From Sphingobacteriaceae bacterium (GTDB lineage Bacteria > Bacteroidota > Bacteroidia > B-17B0 > Aurantibacillaceae), in assembly GCA_016715905.1 (NCBI GenBank), contig JADJXI010000017.1, positions 558,001 through 622,000 of the forward strand: a stretch of DNA of 64,000 bases. The letters run 5' to 3'. The position numbers and the translations under genes were made by a program. The notes under the pieces are model-generated. The model was not told the origin of the DNA. It saw only the letters and a program-made list of their open reading frames with translations, and did not search any database. Positions 34,935 through 44,627 of the stretch are shown here, one piece after another. Positions within the stretch are counted from its first letter, which is position 1, and every line of letters begins with the position of its first letter.

Positions 34935-35462
34935 TTATGTTGAAGGTTGATCCTTCTTTTTCTCCTTAATGTTTTTGGCACTATCAAACATTTTTTGAAT
35001 TGCTTCTTTAGTAAAAGGATCATTTTCGGTGCTTCGGATATCTTCAAAGCAGTAGTCTGACTCACCAATTTTCATATTTACCAGGAAATGGAATTCAGGT
35101 GCAGTAATTTCACTTTCCCATAAAATGGCAGTAGGCTCATCCGTTAAAAAACTTTTGAATCTGTTCACGTCATCTCCCTTTAAGTCTTCTTTTTTCATGG
35201 CAATATCCCCGGCTTGCTCATTGATGCATATGCCGAACGTTTTTCCTACTTTAATTTCTAAAGCGCCGGATTGATTTTCTTCAATACTAAATGGTGTATT
35301 GGCTGTATCTGGTACAAACACCACAAAAGGTTTCCCGTAATTATTTAAATCCAGAGAAATCATGCCCGGAGGAGCTACAATGGGTTCAGATTGTTTGTCG
35401 CCACACGAAGTCAGTAGACTAGTGACTAACACAATTGATAGGATGCTTAAAATTTTTTTCAT
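34935..35462 (-). CDS. Lipoprotein of unknown function
   Basis: 175 aa with a lipobox (VLVTSLLTSC) ending at about residue 20, so a lipid-anchored envelope protein. The rest is mixed alpha/beta with acidic patches and ends in a lysine/glutamate-rich tail (AKNIKEKKKDQPST). I recognise no domain. It is followed by a strong terminator and stands alone between the PUR-domain gene and the small basic protein gene. Confidence 0.65.
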   Translation of the reverse strand: MKKILSILSIVLVTSLLTSCGDKQSEPIVAPPGMISLDLNNYGKPFVVFVPDTANTPFSIEENQSGALEIKVGKTFGICINEQAGDIAMKKEDLKGDDVNRFKSFLTDEPTAILWESEITAPEFHFLVNMKIGESDYCFEDIRSTENDPFTKEAIQKMFDSAKNIKEKKKDQPST

Positions 35463-35572
35463 GAGATTTTTTTTTGAGTAAAGATAAAATAAAAATAGCG
35501 GTAAGACAATTATTTTAAGTTGCTTTGAGGATATTCGTAATTAATAGAGCGAATAGGGAGACGAATAGAAAC

Positions 35573-35604
35573 AAAAAACCCCCCGCTGCGCGGAGGGTTT
35601 TTTT
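35573..35604 (-). terminator. Rho-independent terminator after the histone-like gene
   Basis: AAAAAACCC pairs with GGGTTTTTT and CCGC with GCGG across one mismatch, giving a strong stem just after the stop of the small basic protein gene. A strong terminator supports the reality of that short gene. Confidence 0.8.
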
Positions 35605-35610
35605 AGTTGA

Positions 35611-35727
35611 CTACTTTTTCTTTTTCTTAGCAGTTTTCTTTTTAGCAGCTTTCTTTTTAGCAGCTTTCTTTTTAGGAGCAGCTTTTTTCTTAGGAGCGGC
35701 TTTTTTCTTGGTTGCTTTTTTTGCCAT
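35611..35727 (-). CDS. Small lysine/alanine/proline-rich histone H1-like protein
   Basis: 38 residues, starting MAKKATKKKAAPKKKAAPKK and continuing with KKAA repeats to a KKKKK end. More than half of the residues are lysine, with AAPKKK/AAKKK units like the C-terminal tail of histone H1 and of bacterial H1-like (Hc1/AlgP-type) proteins. It should bind DNA or other polyanions in the cytosol. ATG at 35727-35725, TAG at 35613-35611, followed by an intrinsic terminator. It is too short for standard gene finding and its complement reads as a false hydrophobic frame. Confidence 0.7.
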   Translation of the reverse strand: MAKKATKKKAAPKKKAAPKKKAAKKKAAKKKTAKKKKK

Positions 35728-35975
35728 GGTTATTGTTTTTTGAGATTTGTTGATACGAAGTAAATAAATTATTTGTTCTTATCTATATATTAAGTATTTA
35801 TTTTTTCAACATCAATTTGTTGAAATTGTTAATAGCGCTTTTGTGTGAAACTGAACTCAAATTTTTTTTCAAACAAACATCAAATATTTTTTTGATTAAA
35901 TAATAATTTACAAATTTTATTTTTTTGATTTTTCATTGGAGAAAAATGACTTTTATTTAAAATAAAAAATAAAAT

Positions 35976-37619
35976 TTACTGAATTTTTATTTCTTCTTCT
36001 ACTTCCCAATCGGCCATAATTTTTATTTCTTTGGCTGGAATGCGTATTTTTTCGGGTTGCCTTTTTTCTAGCAAATTACCTGTATCCCACTTTTTATTTG
36101 CATTATCGTCATAAATAATTTTAATCCGGTAAGTTCCCGGGAATAATTCATCCATAATTACTTCAACGGAATTACTGGAGGAAAGACTTAGGTAAACTGA
36201 TTTTTCCATTACAACGGTATGGTTAGCACCTATCAATTGAATAATGTAATGCTGTTTTTTGTCCAAAAGTAAATTGAGTTTCAGTTTTCCAAGTTCACTG
36301 CTTTCCCTTCTGCTCAAGTTTAATTTAATACTATCGTTATATTTTCCGGTATAATCGTGAAAAGCTGCGGTGTCGCAAACAACTTTATAATCTATTCCTT
36401 CGGCGAAGTTATTAGCTAATTCAACCGTTATTGGGTCTATTACTTTTAGTTCGACATCTTCGGTCACTTTTAAGGTGTCTTTGATATACTTTATTTTCAG
36501 TAGCGCATTTTTTGCCAAACCGGTATCAATGAGATTATAAAACTGAAGCCGGGGCTTTACATTTTTTTCAAGTACCCCCGCTAACCAATTTTGGGTAAAC
36601 ATCAGTTTTTTCGCAATAGTTGGTTTAAATTTCGGTAATCCAATAATTAATGTATCTAATATGGAGAACTCAGGATTGGTAGAAATTAGTTTTAAAGTAT
36701 CAGTTATGTTTTTGTAGTAAACCGACAAGGTGTCGTTTGCCTTATTTTGTTGGTGATGATAAATTTTTGTTTGGTCAGAATCGTGTAGGGGTTTAATATT
36801 GCTAATTACCTCTTTACTATAAATGAGTTGAACTTTTCCATAATAAGGTGAATATGTTTTTTTTAGATATAGCTTTCCGGTTTTTTCAGCAAACATGTTT
36901 AAATGTATTGAAGTGGTATCTATTGAAGGATTATGTGTTAAATCTGAAAATGCTATTCTTTCTGACTCCCCATCATACAGGTAATTTTTATTTTTATCCC
37001 AAAAAGCCAATGCTTTAAAGTTTTTGTTGGGAAGGTATTTAAAATCAAAATTGCCTGTTTTGTTACTTTTTACAATATAATCTGCCTTTAACTGGTACGC
37101 AAAACTGTCGTTTGTAATTTTATCGGTATTATATAGTGCAACTACACATTCACCCGGCTCCGATTTATCAAATTCAATTTCAATTTCACCTTTGGCCTTT
37201 AAGGTATCAATTTCACTTCCGGTTGAAAATACAAATTCAAAATCCTTAAGTACATTTCCCTCATGCATATCGTTAATAGCGTTACCAAAAAAGATGCGGT
37301 AGGTTGTGTTGGGCTCCGTTTTTGATTTTTTTAAGTTTATTTTTAATTTTTTACCGTCGGCCTCCATTTCCGGAATTTCCGGTAAAGGTGGATTAATGAT
37401 TATTTGATTAGATATGTCTTTTAACTGTATGAATTCGTCAAATTGTAAAATAATTTGATCGGCTACGAAGTTAACCGACTTATTTTCCGGCAAAGATTGA
37501 ATTAATTTAGGAGCTTCCGAATCTTTTTCACCACCGGTGAGTTGAACTACCTGAGCGCATTTAATAAAAAGCATTAAGCACATGAAAAGAAGTAGTATAT
37601 TTATTAATTGCCTGGGCAT
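35976..37619 (-). CDS. Ig-like (Big_5) domain lipoprotein
   Basis: About 547 aa from ATG 37619 (an ATG at 37652 would give 558 aa). The N-terminus MPRQLINILLLFMCLMLFIKC is a lipoprotein signal. It is followed by GGEKDSEAPKLIQSLPENKS and an SbsA-type Ig-like domain (VADQIILQFDEFIQLKD ... NTTYRIFFGNAINDMHEGN, about 30-130), a widespread Bacteroidota architecture. The remainder is beta-rich, with a segment on bookkeeping of AFWDKNKNYLYDGESE type (a cohesin/SdrD-like turn) and a C-terminal copy of it (DDNANKKWDTGN). Exact role unknown; surface or periplasmic structural protein. Confidence 0.75.
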   Translation of the reverse strand: MPRQLINILLLFMCLMLFIKCAQVVQLTGGEKDSEAPKLIQSLPENKSVNFVADQIILQFDEFIQLKDISNQIIINPPLPEIPEMEADGKKLKINLKKSKTEPNTTYRIFFGNAINDMHEGNVLKDFEFVFSTGSEIDTLKAKGEIEIEFDKSEPGECVVALYNTDKITNDSFAYQLKADYIVKSNKTGNFDFKYLPNKNFKALAFWDKNKNYLYDGESERIAFSDLTHNPSIDTTSIHLNMFAEKTGKLYLKKTYSPYYGKVQLIYSKEVISNIKPLHDSDQTKIYHHQQNKANDTLSVYYKNITDTLKLISTNPEFSILDTLIIGLPKFKPTIAKKLMFTQNWLAGVLEKNVKPRLQFYNLIDTGLAKNALLKIKYIKDTLKVTEDVELKVIDPITVELANNFAEGIDYKVVCDTAAFHDYTGKYNDSIKLNLSRRESSELGKLKLNLLLDKKQHYIIQLIGANHTVVMEKSVYLSLSSSNSVEVIMDELFPGTYRIKIIYDDNANKKWDTGNLLEKRQPEKIRIPAKEIKIMADWEVEEEIKIQ

Positions 37620-37663
37620 AGGATGCAAAATAGCAATTACAATATTAATCATTTATAGCACTG

Positions 37664-38680
37664 ATGTATTATTATATACATATTCTCCGCAGGCTTTCCT
37701 TTATAAAGGTGTTAAACTTTATAAAATTACTATTGAGTTACCATATTTCGAGATTAATTCATAAACCTCTGGTGTGGGGGAGACCTTTTTCTATCAGTGT
37801 TGAACCTACAACGAGTTGCAATTTAAGATGTCCGCAATGTCCTAGCGGACTTAGAAGTTTTAGTAGGGATATAGGCATGTTAGAACCTGAATTGTTTAAC
37901 GGAATACTTGAACAATTAAAAAAATATGTACATAATATTGTATTTTATTTTCAGGGAGAACCATTTTTGAACCCAAAGTTTTTGGAAATGGTAAAACTGG
38001 CCGAACAAAAGGGTATTTATACCATTACTAGTACAAATGCACATTATATAACGGAAGATTTGGCCAAAAAAACTGTTTTAAGCGGCTTGAGTAAGCTCAT
38101 TATTTCAGTAGATGGAGCCGATCAGGAATCTTATGAAAAATACAGAGTGGGTGGGGATTTAACAAAAGTATTACAAGGCACCAAACATCTTGTGCAACAA
38201 AAAAAGGCACTAAATCTAAAAACACCTACTGTTGTTTGGCAATTCATCGTATTTAAGCATAATGAAAATCAAATTAATCAAATTAAAAGTTTAGCTAAAG
38301 AATATGGTGTAGATAAAATTCAAATTAAAACCGCGCAAATATATGATTACGAAAATGGGAGCGAATTAATACCTGAAAACGCTGAATTTTCAAGATATAA
38401 AAGAACCGAAAATGGCAATTATCAAATAAAAAATAAATTATTGAACCAATGTTGGCGGATGTGGCAGGGCTGCGTAATAACCTGGAATGGTTTGGTTGTA
38501 CCTTGTTGTTTTGATAAGGATGCAAAACATCAAATGGGCGATATGCAAAAAGAGTCGTTTCAAAATATTTGGTTTTCTGACAAATACACCCGTTTTAGAG
38601 CGAAAATTTTAAAAGGAAGGTCGGAAATTGACATTTGTACCAATTGCACAGAAGGAACTAAAGTTTGGAGCGATGATTAA
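37664..38680 (+). CDS. Radical SAM/SPASM domain protein
   Basis: 338 aa. The radical SAM cluster motif is SCNLRCPQCP (C52-x3-C56-x2-C59), with a GEPFLNP segment and IISVDGADQESYEKYR. The C-terminal SPASM region carries further cysteines (CWRMWQGC, VPCCF, CTNC) for auxiliary iron-sulphur clusters. Such proteins modify peptides or other substrates by radical chemistry. No obvious precursor peptide gene is adjacent, and relatives in Bacteroidota are commonly near cell-envelope genes, so the substrate is unknown. ATG at 37664, divergent from the Ig-like lipoprotein. Confidence 0.88.
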   Translation: MYYYIHILRRLSFIKVLNFIKLLLSYHISRLIHKPLVWGRPFSISVEPTTSCNLRCPQCPSGLRSFSRDIGMLEPELFNGILEQLKKYVHNIVFYFQGEPFLNPKFLEMVKLAEQKGIYTITSTNAHYITEDLAKKTVLSGLSKLIISVDGADQESYEKYRVGGDLTKVLQGTKHLVQQKKALNLKTPTVVWQFIVFKHNENQINQIKSLAKEYGVDKIQIKTAQIYDYENGSELIPENAEFSRYKRTENGNYQIKNKLLNQCWRMWQGCVITWNGLVVPCCFDKDAKHQMGDMQKESFQNIWFSDKYTRFRAKILKGRSEIDICTNCTEGTKVWSDD

Positions 38681-38727
38681 TGAATTAAGAAAAGAATTTT
38701 ACTTATATTTACTAGTCTAAAATAAAA

Positions 38728-39267
38728 ATGAAAGAGATAATATTATATATACTGATTTTTTGTGCCGTAACGCTAAATGCACAAATTTATTCTTGCAAAG
38801 ACGGTGTTTCAAAATTTACTTCAGAGGCGCCACTTGAAATGATAAAGGCCCAATCAAAAATGACCATAGGGGCAATAGATTTCAGCAATAAAAATGTAGC
38901 ATTCGCGGTTGCCTTAAGTACTTTTGAGGGATTTAACAGTGAGTTACAAAAGGAGCATTTTTTAGAAAATTATGTGGAAGCCAGTAAATATCCTAAAGCA
39001 ATATTTAAGGGGAAACTAATTGATGACATTGATATCAGTAAAAATGGTAATTATTCCGTACGGGCCAAAGGTAATTTTGAAATTCATGGAGTTTCTAAAG
39101 AAAAAATTGTTAAAGTAAAGGTTGTGGTAAAGGATAAAGAAATAGTTGTTGATTCAAGCTTTGATGTTCCTTTGAGCGATCATGATATTAAAATTCCTAA
39201 AATTGTAAATCAAAAAATTGCGTCTGTCATCGCAGTGCAGTTAAATGCAACCCTAAAGGTTAGATGA
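38728..39267 (+). CDS. YceI-family exported protein
   Basis: 179 aa with a signal peptide (about residues 1-19). The YceI lipocalin-like fold is recognised by KFTSEAPLEMIKAQSKMTIGAIDF, the FxxHFLENYVEASKYPKAIFKG block and GNFEIHGVSKE. YceI proteins bind isoprenoid-like lipids or quinones in the periplasm. Its stop overlaps the start of the giant sensor gene (ATGA at 39264-39267), so the two are translationally coupled. Confidence 0.85.
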   Translation: MKEIILYILIFCAVTLNAQIYSCKDGVSKFTSEAPLEMIKAQSKMTIGAIDFSNKNVAFAVALSTFEGFNSELQKEHFLENYVEASKYPKAIFKGKLIDDIDISKNGNYSVRAKGNFEIHGVSKEKIVKVKVVVKDKEIVVDSSFDVPLSDHDIKIPKIVNQKIASVIAVQLNATLKVR

Positions 39268-42200
39268 TGTGTCGTACAGGTTTAATTTTTTCATTCCTTA
39301 TTGGTATAACCTATTCAGTTCATGCCCAATTTGCCGTTAAAAACCATTTGAACTTATTACCAAAAAAAAACTCACCTCTATATTGTATATCAGAAGATAA
39401 TAATGGTTGCCTCTGGGTTGGGAGTAAAGATGGAATTCTGAAATTTGATGGAAAGAATAATAAAGTATTTGGAATAAAGGAAGGCTTAAACGCAGGAAAA
39501 ATTACTTGTTTGTTTCATGCTTATGATCACAGCGTTTGGGTAGGTAACGAAAAAGGTAAAGTGTATCACATTACTAAAGAGGATAAAATAGACTCTTTAA
39601 TTTTTAACGGTGAACCCCCTGATTCGAAGATTACCGGGTTTAAACAAAGCAATAAAAATGTATTGTTTATCAGTACATACGGAAGTGGTATTTACGTGTT
39701 TGAAAACAATAAACAGATTCAACATTTTAATTCAGACAATGGCTTGTCAGATAATGTGGTTTATTCCATGCAATTAATAAACAATGAATTGTGGTGCGGA
39801 ACAGATGCCGGTATATCTATCTTACAAGATTTAAATACTAACCCAAAAATTGAAGTTATTTCGTCAAAAAACGGCCTGCCAGATAATATAGTAAGATGTA
39901 TAAGTCCATTTTCGGCTGATAAACTTTTAATTGGAACGGAAGATTCGGGTATATGCCTCTATAATATCAATAAAAAAGAATTTGAACGAATTTTATTCTT
40001 TACTAATTGGGATAAGGGACCAATTACCAATTGCTTAATCAATAAAAACGGCGAAATAGTTTTTGCCACATCCAAAAAAGGACTCTTTTTATTTAAAAAC
40101 GGTATTTTACATAATGAAGAATTTAAAAGTCAACTCAAAGCTACCAACTTCAATGCTTTGCATGTTGACCATTCAAATAGTATTTGGCTGAGCAGTGAAG
40201 TGGGTTTACATCAAATAATTCCGCGACGTTTTGAATTCATAAATTCAATAGCAGGAATACCGGATGAAAATATCCTTTCTGTTTTGTGTGATAATAATAA
40301 TACCATTTGGGCAGGAACATCAAAAGGGTTAATTGAAATATTTAAGAATGAGGAAAATTACTTTCAATTCCGTAAGGTGAAGGATTTTCCGGAGGTTACC
40401 GTTTCCTCATCAGCGAGTCATAAAAACGGTGCTTTATATTTTGGCACCTATGAAAGCGGATTGGTAGTTATTAAGGATAAAAAGATAAAAATTTTTAATA
40501 CCCGAACAAGTGATTTACCCAATGATAATGTTTCACACATTACTGTTACCGGCGACAAAATATTTATTTCAACCCTTGGAGCCGGATTAATTGTGTGTAA
40601 AATTGAAGATGATAAATTAATTGTTTTAAATCATTATAATGAAGAAAATGGACTGGTAAGTAATTATGTTTACTGCTCAATTTTAACCAAAAAAGGAGAG
40701 CTGTATATTGCTAGCGATGGTGGATTAGAATTATTAAAGGATGGGAAGTTTGAATTAATGAACACCAAATTAAAACTAAAGTCTAATATTATTTACTCAC
40801 TTTGTGAGGATGAGTATCAAAATTTATGGGCCGTATCCAATTCTGATGGCGTATTAAAAATTGCAGAAAAATCTGTTACCGCTTTTGGTATAGAGAATGG
40901 TTTGCGCGATGAACAACCCGCACAAATAATTGCTTATGAAAAAACATTGTATTTGCTTCATCCTAAGGGAATAGACAAGTTGAATATTAATACCGGAAAA
41001 GTAAGCTATTATGATGTGTTGGATGGAGATCTTGAACCTAATTTAAATTCTATTTTGATTAACAACGGTCAAATGTTTTCTGCCACAAATAACGGTGTAT
41101 TATGTTATCGCTTACAACAAAATGCCGGTGATACTTTAAAGCCGGGAGTTCAGATAAGTAAGTTTTTAATAAATTACAAGCAAAGTGCTTTGGATAGCGC
41201 AATGGTGTTAGATCATTCTCAGAAAAATTTAGCTTTTGAATTTACGGGAACCTGGTCAAGAAATCCAGATAAACTTAATTACCGTTTTAAATTGGCGGGT
41301 TATGACGAAGATTGGAAAACTTCAACTTTTTCGCAATTAATAAACTACAATAATTTAAACTCGGGTACATATACATTTGTTGTTCAATGTAAAAATGAGG
41401 AAGATATTTGGAGCAAGGAAGAGCAATTCAGTTTCCGCATATTAAAACCTATTTGGGAAGAACCTTGGTTTTGGGTGGTTAGCAGCATTACATTAATTGT
41501 TTCTATTTATTTATTGGTGAAATGGAGATTAAAAACTCTTCAAAAAGAAAATCAGTTATTGGAGGAAAAGGTTGCCCAACGTACACATGAAATTGAAAAA
41601 CAAAGTGAAATAATTGCGGCGGCAAATAAAGAATTAGAACAATTATCCATTGTGGCTAGTAAAACATCAAACGTGGTGTTGATTTTAAATCCGAATGGTG
41701 ATATTGAATATGTAAATGATGCCTTTGAGCGATTAAATAGAATTACCTTAAAAGAAATTCTTGAGAGAAAACTAAATATTTTAACTTCCAGTAATAATCC
41801 CCGAATTGCTGATTATGTAAAGGATGCCATTCAGAATAAGCGTTCTGTAAAATACGAGTCATTAAACGAAAAAGATCCTGCCAATAAAGTTTGGGAAGCC
41901 TCAACGCTTACTCCTATTTTTGATGAGAATAATGAAATAAAAAAATTAATTATTATTGATAGTGATATTACAGAGGCCAAGCATCAACAGAAAATTATTG
42001 AACAAAAAAATAAAGACATCACAGATAGTTTAGAATATGCCCGGAAAATCCAAACGGCTATACTTCCTTCAAAGTCAAAAATAGAAAAAAGCTTACCTCA
42101 TTCTTTTGTATTTTATAAAACAAAGGATATCGTTAGCGGAGATTTTTACTGGTTTGCTGAAAAGGAAAGTTTCTGCATTATTGCTTCTGTTGATTGTACC

Positions 42201-42779
42201 GGCCATGGTGTTCCAGGGGCCTTTATGAGTTTGATTGGTTATAATATTTTGAATAAAATTGTGAATGAAAATAATGTAACCGACCCGGGTCAAATATTAA
42301 AGAATTTAAATTTAGGTGTGGTTGATGCCTTACATGCTAATCAGCAAAACAGCGATTCAAAGGATGGAATGGACGCTGCAATCTGTAAAATTTATTTTAA
42401 TAAAAATAGGGTTGACTATGCAGGAGCTATGAGACCTATCTGGATTGTTAATGGCGAACAGTTGACCGAAATTAAGGCGGATAAAATACCAATCGGAACA
42501 AAGCAAGATGAAACTCATCCGGAAATTGATTACAAAACGCATCAGCTTACTCCTGACAAAGACGACGTGTTTTATATTTTCACCGATGGATATGCCGATC
42601 AATTTGGAGGCGAAAAGGGAAAGAAAATGGGAAGCGCCAGATTTAAAGAATTACTCATTAAAAATCATAAACTAGACTTTCAAACGCAAGGAAAAATTTT
42701 ACTGGACAAACATTTAGAGTGGAAACAGGAAAACGAACAAGTTGACGATTTGTGTGTGATTGGATTTAAAAGAAGTTAA
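39264..42779 (+). CDS. Giant propeller/Y_Y_Y/PAS sensor with PP2C/SpoIIE phosphatase
   Basis: 1171 aa. Signal peptide, then two-component-regulator-type propeller repeats over about residues 30-620 (ISEDNNGCLWVGSKDGILKFDG, GLSDNVVYSM), a Y_Y_Y domain (about 640-715), a membrane helix (about 734-754), a coiled coil, a PAS domain (about 795-900, NPNGDIEYVNDAFERLN), the linker DITDSLEYARKIQTAILP and a C-terminal phosphatase (about 944-1171) with SGDFYWF, DCTGHGVPGAFMS, DGMDAAIC, FTDGYADQFGG and QVDDLCVIGF. Acts as a hybrid-histidine-kinase-like receptor whose output is dephosphorylation. Coupled to YceI upstream; converges with the acyl-CoA ligase 3 bp away. Confidence 0.9.
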   Translation: MMCRTGLIFSFLIGITYSVHAQFAVKNHLNLLPKKNSPLYCISEDNNGCLWVGSKDGILKFDGKNNKVFGIKEGLNAGKITCLFHAYDHSVWVGNEKGKVYHITKEDKIDSLIFNGEPPDSKITGFKQSNKNVLFISTYGSGIYVFENNKQIQHFNSDNGLSDNVVYSMQLINNELWCGTDAGISILQDLNTNPKIEVISSKNGLPDNIVRCISPFSADKLLIGTEDSGICLYNINKKEFERILFFTNWDKGPITNCLINKNGEIVFATSKKGLFLFKNGILHNEEFKSQLKATNFNALHVDHSNSIWLSSEVGLHQIIPRRFEFINSIAGIPDENILSVLCDNNNTIWAGTSKGLIEIFKNEENYFQFRKVKDFPEVTVSSSASHKNGALYFGTYESGLVVIKDKKIKIFNTRTSDLPNDNVSHITVTGDKIFISTLGAGLIVCKIEDDKLIVLNHYNEENGLVSNYVYCSILTKKGELYIASDGGLELLKDGKFELMNTKLKLKSNIIYSLCEDEYQNLWAVSNSDGVLKIAEKSVTAFGIENGLRDEQPAQIIAYEKTLYLLHPKGIDKLNINTGKVSYYDVLDGDLEPNLNSILINNGQMFSATNNGVLCYRLQQNAGDTLKPGVQISKFLINYKQSALDSAMVLDHSQKNLAFEFTGTWSRNPDKLNYRFKLAGYDEDWKTSTFSQLINYNNLNSGTYTFVVQCKNEEDIWSKEEQFSFRILKPIWEEPWFWVVSSITLIVSIYLLVKWRLKTLQKENQLLEEKVAQRTHEIEKQSEIIAAANKELEQLSIVASKTSNVVLILNPNGDIEYVNDAFERLNRITLKEILERKLNILTSSNNPRIADYVKDAIQNKRSVKYESLNEKDPANKVWEASTLTPIFDENNEIKKLIIIDSDITEAKHQQKIIEQKNKDITDSLEYARKIQTAILPSKSKIEKSLPHSFVFYKTKDIVSGDFYWFAEKESFCIIASVDCTGHGVPGAFMSLIGYNILNKIVNENNVTDPGQILKNLNLGVVDALHANQQNSDSKDGMDAAICKIYFNKNRVDYAGAMRPIWIVNGEQLTEIKADKIPIGTKQDETHPEIDYKTHQLTPDKDDVFYIFTDGYADQFGGEKGKKMGSARFKELLIKNHKLDFQTQGKILLDKHLEWKQENEQVDDLCVIGFKRS

Positions 42780-42782
42780 GCT

Positions 42783-44558
42783 TCAATTTTCAGCACTGCC
42801 AAAAATTTCATTTATTTCCGTTTTGTGTTTTTGGTTTATTATTTTTCTTTTTAAACTCAATTTTGGAGTTATTTCGCCTCCTTCAACAGTCCAACTTCCT
42901 TTAATTAATCTGCATCTTTTTAATTGTTCGTGTGGCGCAAGCGACTTGTTGATGTTTTTAACATGATCTTGAATAATTTTATTTAATGTTTCGTTATTAA
43001 ACATAGCTTCATTGCCGTCCCAATTAATATTGTGAATACTGCAATATTCTTTAAATGCACTTAATGAGGGAATAATTATTGCTGACGGAAATTTTTGATT
43101 TTCGCCAATAACCATACACTGTTCAATATATTTACATTCTTTCAATTTATTTTCGAGCATCACCGGAGAAATATATTTTCCGGCACTGCTTTTAAATAAT
43201 TCTTTTTTCCGGTCAGTGATTTTTAAAAATTTGTTTTCAATAAACTCCCCAATATCGCCGGTATGGAACCATCCTGCTGAATCAATAGCCTCAGTTGTGG
43301 CTTCCGGATTTTTATAATATCCCTTCATTAAACTAGGACCCTTCATCAAAATTTCTCCATCCTCAGCAATTTTTACTTCGACAGATTTTACTACCGGGCC
43401 AACGGTGCCAAATTTGATGGAATTATCTTTAAATTGATTTACAGCAATTACGACCGAAGTTTCTGTTAATCCATATCCCTGTAAACATGGAATTCCTGCA
43501 CAAAAAAAGATTCGCTCTAACCTCGGATTTAAAGCTGCTCCGCCACTCACAACACAATACAATTCACCCCCAACGGCAGCCCTCCACTTGGAGTAAACCA
43601 GTTTATCGCAAATTTTTCTTTGTATCTCGTACCAAATACCATTTTCTCCTTTTAACTCATACGATTCAGCTAGCCGCATACTTAAATCAAAAATCTTTTT
43701 CTTGAAACCGGTAAGTTTTTCTCCGGCAGATGAAATTTTGTCAAGTACTCTTTCCAATACACGAGGCACCGCAACAAACAATTGCGGGTGAATTTCACGA
43801 CAATTATCACCAATGGTTTCAAAATTTTCGGCGTAATAAATGGAAGTATTTTGATATAAATACAAAGTATTCAATACCCGTTCATACACATGATTTAGCG
43901 GCAAAAAACTAAGCGCCTTCCATTTTGGTGAAAATGGTACTATGTCTTGGATTGCTCTCACATTACTTAAGAGTCCATCATGCGTAATCATTACACCCTT
44001 TGGAGAGCCGGTTGTTCCGGAGGTGTATAAAATGGTGAAAACATCTTTTTCGGAAATACCGCTTTTTATCTGATTTAGTTTTTCTTCATTATATACACTT
44101 TTTCCTTTATTCGTGAAATCTTCTAAAGATTGGATGCCTTCTGTTTCCTCAAAGGAAATAACATGTTTTAAATGCGGAAGATCTTTTTCAATGGATATTA
44201 GTTTTTTAAGAATGTTTTTATCTGAAATAAAAATCAATTTTGCCTCACTATGCTGTAAAATAAATCTCAGATCGTCGGCACCAACAGTTGGGTAAATTGG
44301 AACAGAAACTAATCCGGCTTGTTGAATGCCATAATCGCAAAAATTCCAGGCCGGACAGTTAGGGGACATAATTGCCGCTGTATCATCTTTAGATAATTGC
44401 AGGTCAATTAATGCCGAACTGATATAATTTACTTTTTCAATAAAATCATCAGTACTGTAATTTACCCATTGTTTGTTTTTTTTCTGATTTAAAATGTCGG
44501 GTTTCTTCTCAGATCCTCCCAATTTATTAAGAATGTCAAAAACCCTTTTTACTGTCAT
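42783..44558 (-). CDS. Long-chain acyl-CoA synthetase (AMP-forming ligase)
   Basis: 591 aa. Motifs of the adenylate-forming family are complete: YTSGTTGSPKGVMITH, QGYGLTETS, GWFHTGDIG and DRKKELFKSSAGKYISP with the conserved lysine regions. Length and the N-terminal LQLSKDDTAAIMSPNCPAWNFCDYG fit the long-chain fatty acid type that activates fatty acids to acyl-CoA at the inner membrane. Start ATG 44558; monocistronic, with its 3' end close to the convergent sensor gene. Confidence 0.9.
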   Translation of the reverse strand: MTVKRVFDILNKLGGSEKKPDILNQKKNKQWVNYSTDDFIEKVNYISSALIDLQLSKDDTAAIMSPNCPAWNFCDYGIQQAGLVSVPIYPTVGADDLRFILQHSEAKLIFISDKNILKKLISIEKDLPHLKHVISFEETEGIQSLEDFTNKGKSVYNEEKLNQIKSGISEKDVFTILYTSGTTGSPKGVMITHDGLLSNVRAIQDIVPFSPKWKALSFLPLNHVYERVLNTLYLYQNTSIYYAENFETIGDNCREIHPQLFVAVPRVLERVLDKISSAGEKLTGFKKKIFDLSMRLAESYELKGENGIWYEIQRKICDKLVYSKWRAAVGGELYCVVSGGAALNPRLERIFFCAGIPCLQGYGLTETSVVIAVNQFKDNSIKFGTVGPVVKSVEVKIAEDGEILMKGPSLMKGYYKNPEATTEAIDSAGWFHTGDIGEFIENKFLKITDRKKELFKSSAGKYISPVMLENKLKECKYIEQCMVIGENQKFPSAIIIPSLSAFKEYCSIHNINWDGNEAMFNNETLNKIIQDHVKNINKSLAPHEQLKRCRLIKGSWTVEGGEITPKLSLKRKIINQKHKTEINEIFGSAEN

Positions 44559-44614
44559 AGAACAAATGTGTTCACATTTTTATTAAAATGCAAATGATGA
44601 CAAAAATAATTAAG

Positions 44615-44622
44615 TAAATTTG
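44615..44622 (+). promoter_or_regulatory. TAnnTTTG promoter box for rfaD
   Basis: TAAATTTG ending 5 nt before the rfaD ATG, the same box and spacing as for truA; a leaderless or nearly leaderless transcript is predicted. Confidence 0.55.
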
Positions 44623-44627
44623 GCATT

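Noticed and set aside
35525..35743. Plus-strand hydrophobic open frame rich in FFLAAFF
   Set aside because: It is the complement of the lysine-rich small gene at 35611-35727 and of its terminator.
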